DNA of 33,793 nucleotides from Burkholderiales bacterium (lineage in GTDB: Bacteria; Pseudomonadota; Gammaproteobacteria; Burkholderiales; Ga0077523), in contig JAIEQG010000062.1 of NCBI GenBank assembly GCA_019747905.1, positions 1 to 33,793 on the forward strand, read 5' to 3'. This document shows, piece by piece, positions 27,543-33,793 of this stretch (within the stretch, counting starts at the first letter, position 1; the number at the start of each line of letters is the position of its first letter). Under the pieces are notes generated by a model that was given only the letters and a program-made list of their open reading frames with translations, ran no database searches and was not told where the DNA came from. The translations under genes and the position numbers were made by a program.

Positions 27543-28471
27543 GCGCAGCCCCGGCCGGCGAGGGCCGTCACGTCTCGCCCTATCTGCTGCTGGCGCTGGC
27601 AACCCTGTTCTGGGCCGGCAACATCATCCTCGGGCGCGCCATGCGTGCCGACATACCGCCTGTGGCGATGGCGTTCTGGCGCTGGACCATCGCGTTCTGC
27701 GTGGTCATGCCCTTCGCGTTCGGCCGGCTCATGCAGCATCGCCACGTGCTGCTCCGTTCGTGGCGGCTGCTCGCCTTCATGGGCGGCATCGGCATCGCGA
27801 CTTACAACACGCTGAGCTACATCGCGCTGCGGAGCACGACCGCCACCAACGCCACACTGTTCAATTCGCTCATTCCGGTGCTGATCGTGCCGATCGCCTG
27901 GCTGGTGCTGCGCGAGCGCATCCGGCCGCTGCAGGCTCTCGGGGTCGCCATCTCGCTCGCCGGGGTGGTGGTGATCGTGGCGCGGGGCGATCTCTCGACA
28001 CTGCGCGACCTGAGCATCAACGGCGGCGACCTGCTCCTGCTCGCAGCCATGGTGCTGTGGGCGTTCTACACCGTGGCGCTGCGCTTCAAGCCGCCGGAGC
28101 TCGACACGCTGGCGTTCCTCGCGGCCATCGTGCTGTTCGGCCTGCCGGTGCTGGCGGTCTTCTACGCGATGGAGCTCGCGTCCGGAGCCACGTTCGAGCT
28201 GACCCCCGTGAGCGCCGTGACGCTGGCCTACTACGGCACCATGCCGTCGGTGGTGGCGTACCTGTTCTTCAATCGCGGCGTGGCGATGATCGGTCCGCAG
28301 CGGGCGGGCATCTTCATCCACCTGGTGCCGGCATATGGCGTCATCCTCTCGACCCTGTTCCTGGACGAACCGCCGCAGGCCTTCCACGCCGCGGGCATCG
28401 TACTGATCTTCATCGGCATCTGGTTCACCACCTCCGCGCGCTTCGCCCGGCCGGCGGGCGCCGATGTCTGA
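27539..28471 (+). CDS. EamA family transporter (drug/metabolite exporter type)
   Basis: A 310-residue inner-membrane protein with ten hydrophobic helices arranged as two EamA repeats (about 12-140 and 158-290). Signature stretches are ATLFWAGNIILGRAMR in repeat 1, with ATNATLFNSLIPVLIVPIAW at its end, and GGDLLLLAAMVLWAFYTVALR in repeat 2. Substrates of the family range from amino acids to nucleosides; none can be named here. A TTG start at 27539 overlaps the stop of the SirB1 gene and gives the usual family length; no ATG or GTG lies suitably near. The 3' end overlaps the rlmK start by 8 bases. Confidence 0.85.
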   Translation: MSAAPAGEGRHVSPYLLLALATLFWAGNIILGRAMRADIPPVAMAFWRWTIAFCVVMPFAFGRLMQHRHVLLRSWRLLAFMGGIGIATYNTLSYIALRSTTATNATLFNSLIPVLIVPIAWLVLRERIRPLQALGVAISLAGVVVIVARGDLSTLRDLSINGGDLLLLAAMVLWAFYTVALRFKPPELDTLAFLAAIVLFGLPVLAVFYAMELASGATFELTPVSAVTLAYYGTMPSVVAYLFFNRGVAMIGPQRAGIFIHLVPAYGVILSTLFLDEPPQAFHAAGIVLIFIGIWFTTSARFARPAGADV

Positions 28472-29408
28472 TTTCGTCGAGGCGTTCGAGAATCGGGTTC
28501 GCAAGCGCGACCGGCATCTCGCCCGCTGGGCCAAACGCGAGGGCATCACCTGCTACCGGGTGTACGACCGCGACATCCCCGAGGTCGCCATCGCCCTCGA
28601 CCGCTACGGTGGCCGGGCCGTGCTGCAGCAGTATCTGCGTGCGTCCGAAGAGCCGCCGGAAGACGAGATCCTCGATGCCTTGAGGGATGCTGCGGCGCGC
28701 GGCCTTGCGATCGACCCGGGAATGGTCACGGTCAAGCACCGTCGCAAGGTGAACCGGCGCGAAGTCCAGCACCAGAAGTCGAACGACCCGGGCGCGGATT
28801 TCGTGGTGAGCGAAGGGGGCTCGCGGTTCATCGTGAACCTCGAAGCCTACCTCGACACGGGCCTGTTTCTCGATCATCGCGTGACGCGATCCCTTGTGCG
28901 TGCGGAGGCCCGCGGGCGGCGCATGCTCAATCTGTTCTGCTACACGGGGAGTTTCACGGTGCACGCGGCGGCGGGCGGTGCGCCGGCGAGCGTGAGCGTG
29001 GACCTGTCGAACACCTATCTCGCATGGGCGCGGCGCAATTTCGAGCTCAATGGTCTCGATCCGGCTTCGCATGTCCTGGAACGTGCGGATGTCCTCGACT
29101 GGCTGCACCAGGCGCGCCGGCGCGGGGAGCGCTTCGGGCTGATCGTGCTCGATCCGCCGGCCTATTCGAGCTCGAAGAAGATGGATCACGCCTTCGACGT
29201 GCAGCGCGACCATGGCGAGCTGCTCGAACACACCTGCGCACTGCTGGAGCCGGGCGGCGTGCTGTACTTCTCCACCAACCTGCGCGGGTTCCGGCTCGAC
29301 GTCGCTGCCCTGGGTGGATTGCGGTGCGAGGACATCTCGGAGCAGACGATCCCGGAGGATTTCCGCAACCAGAGAATCCATCGGTGTTGGCGGATCCAGG
29401 CGGGGTAG
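28464..29408 (+). CDS. rlmK: Stand-alone RlmK-type 23S rRNA guanine-N7 methyltransferase
   Basis: A 314-residue class I SAM-dependent methyltransferase that matches the C-terminal half of E. coli RlmKL. Shared stretches are FENRVRKRDRHLARWAKREGITCYRVYDRDIPE, NLEAYLDTGLFLDHRVTR, the SAM loop NLFCYTGSFTVHAA, DPPAYSSSKKMDHAFDVQRDH and QRIHRCWRI. RlmK makes m7G2069 in 23S rRNA. The THUMP and RlmL (m2G2445) half present in E. coli is absent here; the ATG at 28464 lies inside the end of the EamA gene. The gene is the last of an overlapping trio and ends at a REP cluster shared with convergent mlaA. Confidence 0.88.
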   Translation: MSDFVEAFENRVRKRDRHLARWAKREGITCYRVYDRDIPEVAIALDRYGGRAVLQQYLRASEEPPEDEILDALRDAAARGLAIDPGMVTVKHRRKVNRREVQHQKSNDPGADFVVSEGGSRFIVNLEAYLDTGLFLDHRVTRSLVRAEARGRRMLNLFCYTGSFTVHAAAGGAPASVSVDLSNTYLAWARRNFELNGLDPASHVLERADVLDWLHQARRRGERFGLIVLDPPAYSSSKKMDHAFDVQRDHGELLEHTCALLEPGGVLYFSTNLRGFRLDVAALGGLRCEDISEQTIPEDFRNQRIHRCWRIQAG

Positions 29409-29425
29409 GGTCAAGCGTTCGCGTT

Positions 29426-29692
29426 GCCCCCATCCCAGCCTTCCCCCATCTTCGATGGGGGAAGGAGTGCCTGTGGATCGATCGGGCGGATGCGTCAGCG
29501 CTCGCGAGGACGCCAGCCTGGGCACTCCTTCCCCCGGCAACGCCGGGGGAAGGCTGGGATGGGGGCTACGCCTTCATTCGACGAGCGAAGGCGTGCATGT
29601 GGATCGATCGGGTGGATGCGTCAGCGCTCGAGAGGACGCCAACCTGGGCACTCCTTCCCCCGGCAACGCCGGGGGAAGGCTGGGATGGGGGC
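29426..29692. repeat. REP-like cluster with a 126-bp tandem duplication
   Basis: Hairpin 1 (29439-29465) has arms CCTTCCCCC/GGGGGAAGG, apical pairs ATC/GAT, loop TTC. Hairpins 2 and 3 (29527-29553, 29653-29679) have the same arms, pairs GGC/GCC, loop AAC. The region from TGTGGATCG at 29472 is repeated at 29598 (period 126 bp) with a few changes. The element lies between convergent rlmK and mlaA and ends 6 bases from the mlaA stop codon. Confidence 0.88.
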
Positions 29693-29698
29693 TACGGT

Positions 29699-30457
29699 CT
29701 ACTTCGGTGCGGGCGTCGGCACCGGGTCGTCGAGGTCGTCGTCGAACTCGTCGTCCTTCGACTTGGGCGGGTTGCCGTCGTAGATGAGGCTCACACGGCG
29801 CTGCATGTAGGCGTCGCGCAGGAATGCATAGCGGTCCACGGCCGCCTGGTCCAGCAGGCGCTCGGCGGGCAGCAGGTTGGCGCGGTTGTCGAGCAGTCGC
29901 AGGCCGACCATCACGTTGCGCTCCGGTACGTTGGAGATGTACCAGACCGGGTCGAAGAAGGTGTCGATGTACCTTCCTGGTCCGTCGCGGAAGTTGCTGG
30001 GCCCGAGGAAGGGCAGCACCAGGTACGGGCCAGGCGGGACGCCCCAGTGGCCCAGGGTCTGGCCGAAATCCTCGTTGCGCTTGGGGATGCCGCGCATCGA
30101 TGCGACGTCCACGAGGCCGAGCCCGCCGAACAGCGTATTGGCCATGACCCGCGCAGCGTCGCTCGCGGCGTTGGTCCCTTTCAGTTGCAGCAGGTCATTG
30201 ACCGTGATCACCACGTCCTTTGCGTTGGAGAAGACGTTGCGCACACCGGTGCGCGCGAACTGCGGAATGACCTTCGTATACGCGATAGCTACCGGCTTCG
30301 CCACGTAGCGGTCGGCCACGTCGTTGAAACGGTAGACGGATCGATTGAAGGATTCGAGCGGATCGCCGGGGGTGCGCGGTCCGGTGCTGGCACAGCCGGC
30401 CAGCAGCAGGAGCAGCGCCGCCGCGGCACGGAGCCGGTTCGGGACGGGACGTGGCAT
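29699..30457 (-). CDS. mlaA: MlaA/VacJ family outer-membrane lipoprotein
   Basis: A 252-residue lipoprotein. The signal peptide ends in the lipobox L-A-G-C (residues about 19-22), followed by ASTGPRTPGDPLESFNRSVYRFND, the opening of the MlaA family. Later hallmarks are FSNAKDVVITVNDLLQLK, RVMANTLFGGLGLVDVAS, EDFGQTLGHWGVPPGPYLVLPFLGPSNFRDG and the aspartate-rich C-terminus. MlaA removes misplaced phospholipids from the outer leaflet of the outer membrane with the MlaBCDEF system. No other mla gene adjoins it. The ATG is chosen for the signal peptide; the same frame stays open far upstream on this strand but that part is a shadow over the SDR and gabD genes. Confidence 0.94.
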   Translation of the reverse strand: MPRPVPNRLRAAAALLLLLAGCASTGPRTPGDPLESFNRSVYRFNDVADRYVAKPVAIAYTKVIPQFARTGVRNVFSNAKDVVITVNDLLQLKGTNAASDAARVMANTLFGGLGLVDVASMRGIPKRNEDFGQTLGHWGVPPGPYLVLPFLGPSNFRDGPGRYIDTFFDPVWYISNVPERNVMVGLRLLDNRANLLPAERLLDQAAVDRYAFLRDAYMQRRVSLIYDGNPPKSKDDEFDDDLDDPVPTPAPK

Positions 30458-30472
30458 TACCCAAGGATTATA

Positions 30473-30505
30473 GCAACCGCCGGTTTGCAAACCGCGCCCG
30501 GTTGC
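30473..30505. promoter_or_regulatory. Nested palindrome in the mlaA/SDR divergent region
   Basis: A perfect 14-bp palindrome CGGTTTGCAAACCG (30481-30494) lies inside a larger inverted repeat with arms GCAACCG (30473-30479) and CGGTTGC (30499-30505). It starts 16 bp upstream of the mlaA start codon, between divergent mlaA and the SDR gene. It looks like an operator for a dimeric regulator; which one is unknown. Confidence 0.45.
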
Positions 30506-30604
30506 TTCACGATTTACAGTCTTTTCTGCGCCGAGCGGTGTCGTCCCGAACAGACAAGGCAGGGCAACGAAGCGGCGTAACAACAACAGCGACGAGGGGT
30601 GAGG

Positions 30605-31384
30605 ATGGACCTGGGAATTCGTGGCCGCAAGGCGATCGTGTGTGCGGGCAGCAAGGGCCTCGGCAAGGGATGTGCGATGGCGCTCGCAAGGGAGGGTGTC
30701 GAGGTGACCATCGTGGCGCGCACCCAGGCCACCCTCGATCAGACCGCCGATGAGATTCGCAAGGCCACCGGAGCCAAGGTGAACGTGGTCTCGGCCGACA
30801 TCACCACGCCCGCAGGCCGTGCGGCCGCGCTGGCGGCCTGCCCGGCGCCGGATATCCTGGTCAACAACGCGGGCGGGCCGCCCGCCGGCGATTTCCGCGA
30901 CTTCGACCGCGACACCTGGATCAAGGCGCTCGACGCGAACATGCTGACCCCGATCGAGATGATCAAGGCCACGCTGGACGGCATGATCGAGCGCCGTTTC
31001 GGCCGCGTGGTGAACATCACTTCGAGCGCAGTGAAGGCGCCGATCGACATCCTGGCGCTCTCGAATGGTGCGCGCACCGGGTTGACGGGGTTCGTGGCTG
31101 GCCTTTCGCGCAAGACCATCGTTCACAACGTCACCATCAACAACCTGCTGCCGGGCCTGTTCGAGACCGAAACGATGCTCTCGCGGGTCGAGGCGATGGC
31201 GCAGACCACCGGCATCACGTTCGACGAAGCGCGCAATTCGCGCCTGAAGAACATCCCCGCCGGCCGCTTCGGCACGCCGGACGAGTTCGGCGCGTTGTGC
31301 GCCTACGTCTGCAGCGCGCACGCGTCGTTCCTTACGGGACAGAATTTCCTGATCGACGGCGGATCGTACCCTGGCACTTTCTGA
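30605..31384 (+). CDS. SDR family oxidoreductase with a degenerate catalytic tetrad
   Basis: A 259-residue Rossmann-fold protein. The nucleotide motif is AGSKGLGKG (14-22) and the NNAG motif is at 87-90. The serine is present (S140/S141), but the usual Y-x3-K is replaced by S153-N-G-A-R157. A known SDR subgroup related to beta-ketoacyl-ACP reductases shares such an imperfect tetrad, and its reactions are poorly known. The C-terminal FLTGQNFLIDGGSYPGTF is typical. The ATG at 30605 follows GAGGGG; a GTG 6 bases earlier is an alternative. It is 12 bp upstream of the dehydrogenase gene, so the two form an operon, perhaps for catabolism of a short hydroxy or aldehyde acid. Confidence 0.88.
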   Translation: MDLGIRGRKAIVCAGSKGLGKGCAMALAREGVEVTIVARTQATLDQTADEIRKATGAKVNVVSADITTPAGRAAALAACPAPDILVNNAGGPPAGDFRDFDRDTWIKALDANMLTPIEMIKATLDGMIERRFGRVVNITSSAVKAPIDILALSNGARTGLTGFVAGLSRKTIVHNVTINNLLPGLFETETMLSRVEAMAQTTGITFDEARNSRLKNIPAGRFGTPDEFGALCAYVCSAHASFLTGQNFLIDGGSYPGTF

Positions 31385-31396
31385 ACGGAGGCTTCC

Positions 31397-32875
31397 ATGA
31401 ATGCGCCCATGACCCTGGAGAAGCTCAACCTCAAGGACCCCGCGCTGTTCCGCCAGCAGTGCTACCTGGATGGCGCGTGGGCCGACGCCGACGGCAAGGG
31501 GACGATCCCCGTCGTGAACCCGGCCACGGGCGGCATGCTCGGCACCATTCCGAAGATGGGCGGCGCGGAGACGAAGCGGGCCATCGCGGCGGCCAGTGCG
31601 GCATTGCCCGGGTGGCGGGCGAAGACCGCGAAGGAGCGGGCTGCCATCCTGCGCAAGTGGTTCGAACTGATGATGGCGAACCAGGACGATCTCGCCGTCA
31701 TCATGACAGCGGAGCAGGGCAAGCCGCTCGCCGAATCGAAGGGCGAGATCGCCTACGCGGCTTCGTTCATCGAATGGTTCGCGGAAGAGGGCAAGCGCAT
31801 CTACGGCGACGTGATTCCCACGGTCGCAGCCGATCGGCGGCTGGTGGTGATCAAGCAGCCCATCGGGGTGTGCGCGGCGATCACGCCGTGGAATTTTCCG
31901 GCGGCGATGATCACGCGCAAGGCCGGCCCGGCACTCGCAGCCGGGTGCACCATGGTGCTGAAGCCCGCGACGCAGACGCCGTATTCCGCGTTCGCATTGG
32001 CTGTGCTCGCGGAGCGCGCGGGTGTGCCGAAGGGGGTGTTCAGCGTGCTGAGCGGCAGCTCGAGCGAGATCGGCGCCGAACTCACCGCGAGCCCGGTCGT
32101 GCGCAAGCTCACGTTCACCGGTTCGACCGAAGTGGGCGCGAAGCTGATGGCGCAGTGCGCGCCGACCATCAAGAAGCTGTCGCTGGAATTGGGCGGCAAT
32201 GCACCGTTCATCGTATTCGACGACGCCGACGTGGATGCGGCGGTCGAGGGCGCGATGCTGTCGAAGTATCGCAATGCCGGCCAGACCTGCGTGTGCGCGA
32301 ACCGCCTGCTGGTGCAGGACGGCGTCTACGACGCCTTCGTCGAGAAGCTCGCGGCGAAGGTGAAGGCGCTCAAGGTGGGCAACGGCAGTGAAGCTGGCGT
32401 CACGACCGGCCCGCTGATCGACGAGAACGCCGTGGCGAAGGTGGAAGAGCACGTGTCCGACGCCGTGGCGAAGGGCGCGAAGGTGGTGGTGGGCGGCAAG
32501 CGCCACAGTCTGGGCGGCCTGTTCTATGAGCCGACCGTGCTCGCCAACGTGACCACGGCGATGAAGGTTACGGTGGAAGAGACCTTCGGCCCGGTGGCGC
32601 CTGTGTTCCGCTTCAAGACGGAACAGGAAGCCATCGCGATGGCGAACGATACGGAGTTCGGTCTGGCTTCGTACTTCTACGCGCGCGACATCGGTCGCGT
32701 ATGGCGCGTCGCCGAGGCGATCGAGTCGGGGATGGTCGGCATCAATGTCGGCATCATCTCGAACGAAGTGGCGCCGTTCGGCGGGGTGAAGCAGTCGGGG
32801 CTCGGGCGCGAGGGCAGCAAGTACGGGATCGAGGAGTTCCTCGAGGTGAAGTATCTGTGCATGGGTGGGGTGTAG
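31397..32875 (+). CDS. gabD: NAD(P)-dependent succinate-semialdehyde dehydrogenase (GabD type)
   Basis: A 492-residue aldehyde dehydrogenase. The catalytic glutamate is E264 (LELGGNAPF), the catalytic cysteine is C298 (NAGQTCVCANR), the cofactor segment is FTGSTEVG (240-247) and the substrate-side segment PWNFPAAMITRKAGPALAAGC is intact. Closest known family is GabD, which oxidises succinate semialdehyde to succinate; related acid-semialdehydes cannot be excluded. GGAGG lies about 9 bases before the ATG. No gabT is nearby; the partner is the SDR gene. A REP tandem array begins 30 bp after the stop. Confidence 0.92.
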   Translation: MNAPMTLEKLNLKDPALFRQQCYLDGAWADADGKGTIPVVNPATGGMLGTIPKMGGAETKRAIAAASAALPGWRAKTAKERAAILRKWFELMMANQDDLAVIMTAEQGKPLAESKGEIAYAASFIEWFAEEGKRIYGDVIPTVAADRRLVVIKQPIGVCAAITPWNFPAAMITRKAGPALAAGCTMVLKPATQTPYSAFALAVLAERAGVPKGVFSVLSGSSSEIGAELTASPVVRKLTFTGSTEVGAKLMAQCAPTIKKLSLELGGNAPFIVFDDADVDAAVEGAMLSKYRNAGQTCVCANRLLVQDGVYDAFVEKLAAKVKALKVGNGSEAGVTTGPLIDENAVAKVEEHVSDAVAKGAKVVVGGKRHSLGGLFYEPTVLANVTTAMKVTVEETFGPVAPVFRFKTEQEAIAMANDTEFGLASYFYARDIGRVWRVAEAIESGMVGINVGIISNEVAPFGGVKQSGLGREGSKYGIEEFLEVKYLCMGGV

Positions 32876-32905
32876 GGGTGGTTTCGCGGTTGCGGTAGTC
32901 GCGGC

Positions 32906-33793
32906 GCCCCCATCCCAACCTTCCCCCACCGTAGGTGGGGGAAGGGGCGTACTTCCCTCTTGTGGACCTGATGGGGGAGGGGCGTGCATCGCCTGATGTG
33001 GCCTCTGTCGGGAAGGGCCGCACGTCCCCTTTCGGAGCCTCGGTGGCGAATGGCTGTACGTTCCCTCCCCCGGCTTCGCCGGGGGAGGGTTAGGGTGGGG
33101 GCAGCGGTGCCTGCACCTCGACAACCGCTGGCCCCCATCCCAACCTTCCCCCATCTTCGATGGGGGAAGGGGCGTACTTCCCTCTTGTGGACCTGATGGG
33201 GGAGGGGCGTGAATCCCCTGATGTGGCGTCGGTCGGGAAGGGCCGCACGTCCCCTATCGGAGCCTCGGTGGCGAATGGCTGCACGTTCCCTCCCCCGGCT
33301 TCGCCGGGGGAGGGTTAGGGTGGGGGCAGCGGTGCCTGCACCTCGACAACCGCTTGCCCCCATCCCAACCTTCCCCCATCTTCGATGGGGGAAGGGGCGT
33401 ACTTCCCTCTTGTGGACCTGATGGGGGAGGCGCGGGCATCCCCACTGCGTCCTCGGTGGGGAAGGGCCGCACGTCCCCTATCGGAGCCTCGATGGCGAAT
33501 AGCTGTACGTTCCCTCCCCCGGCTTCGCCGGGGGAGGGTCAGGGTGGGGGCAGCGGTGCCTGCACTTCGACAACCGCTTGCCCCCATCCCAACCTTCCCC
33601 CATCTTCGATGGGGGAAGGGGCGTACTTCACTCTTGTGGACCTGATGGGGAGGGGCGTGCATCCCCTGATGTGGCCTCGGTGGAGAAGGGCCGCACGTCC
33701 CCTATCGGAGCCTCGGTGGCGAATAGCTGTACGTTCCCTCCCCCGGCTTCGCCGGGGGAGGGTCAGGGTGGGGGCAGCGGTGCCTGCACTTCG
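32906..33793. repeat. Tandem array of about 225-bp REP-containing units, at least four copies
   Basis: Units start at 32906, 33131, 33356 and 33580 (periods 225, 225 and 224 bp); the fourth is cut by the window end after 214 bp. Each unit has a CCTTCCCCC/GGGGGAAGG hairpin near its start and a CCCTCCCCC/GGGGGAGGG hairpin near its end (unit 1: 32919-32945 and 33063-33089). Unit 1 has apical pairs ACC/GGT with loop GTA; units 2-4 have ATC/GAT with loop TTC. No coding sequence is credible in this 918-bp stretch after gabD. Confidence 0.93.

Noticed and set aside
25056..27602. Minus-strand frame of 848 codons opposite rhlE and the SirB1 gene
   Set aside because: No domain or start signal; both plus-strand genes have clear motifs.
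29699..33154. Open minus-strand frame of 1151 codons containing mlaA at its C-terminus
   Set aside because: Only the last 252 residues (from the ATG at 30457) have a signal peptide and family match. The rest is antisense to gabD and the SDR gene and rich in H, R and Q, as expected for a GC-rich shadow frame.
32906..33793. CRISPR array
   Set aside because: Units are about 225 bp and nearly identical throughout; there are no short repeats with unique spacers and no cas genes.

Overview
The window is GC-rich, densely coded DNA from a Gram-negative bacterium, most likely a betaproteobacterium of Burkholderiales type. The pointers are: two PEP-CTERM sorting tails (one at the left edge, one decayed), an SOS mutasome operon imuA-imuB-dnaE2 behind a consensus LexA box, MlaA, HtpX, a SirB1-type protein, RhlE, a GabD-type dehydrogenase, and many GC-rich REP-like palindromes. 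The genus cannot be fixed from sequence alone. Most genes are chromosomal housekeeping or stress functions. No phage, plasmid, CRISPR or transposase gene is visible.

Layout. 1-187: end of a PEP-CTERM protein and its terminator. 310-2193: MFS transporter/PlsC acyltransferase fusion. 2283-2975: vapBC toxin-antitoxin with a palindromic operator. 3110-4935: three small unknown genes; two of them, divergently placed, look like paralogous secreted two-cysteine proteins, and a cluster of DnaA-box-like sites lies in the gene-free stretch beside them. 5196-8918: two ABC-F ATPases (YbiT, YheS) separated by a 69-bp tandem repeat. 9053-13757: HtpX protease, AI-2E-family permease, SulP anion transporter and an exported SNase-like protein with altered catalytic residues. 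13929-15161: Gfo/Idh/MocA oxidoreductase. 15256-20530: LexA box and imuA-imuB-dnaE2. 20560-21101: brnTA toxin-antitoxin. 21234-21626: PEP-CTERM remnant and tRNA-Arg(CCT). 21914-23806: a third ABC-F ATPase (Uup). 23845-25024: a small exported protein and a DUF2189-type membrane protein. 25227-29408: rhlE, then the tightly overlapping sirB1-like, eamA and rlmK genes. 29699-30457 (minus): mlaA. 30605-32875: SDR and gabD pair. 32906 to the end: a tandem array of about 225-bp units.

The most distinctive feature is a family of dispersed palindromes (clusters at 4945, 10022, 21706, 29426 and 32906). Each hairpin has a C-rich arm, three apical base pairs and a 3-nt loop. The apical pairs differ between copies but always remain complementary, which points to selection on the folded structure. 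In the last cluster they are amplified into at least four tandem units. Functionally the window groups translation and ribosome stress factors (three ABC-Fs, RhlE, RlmK), envelope upkeep (MlaA, HtpX, acyltransferase fusion), DNA-damage mutagenesis and two toxin-antitoxin pairs.
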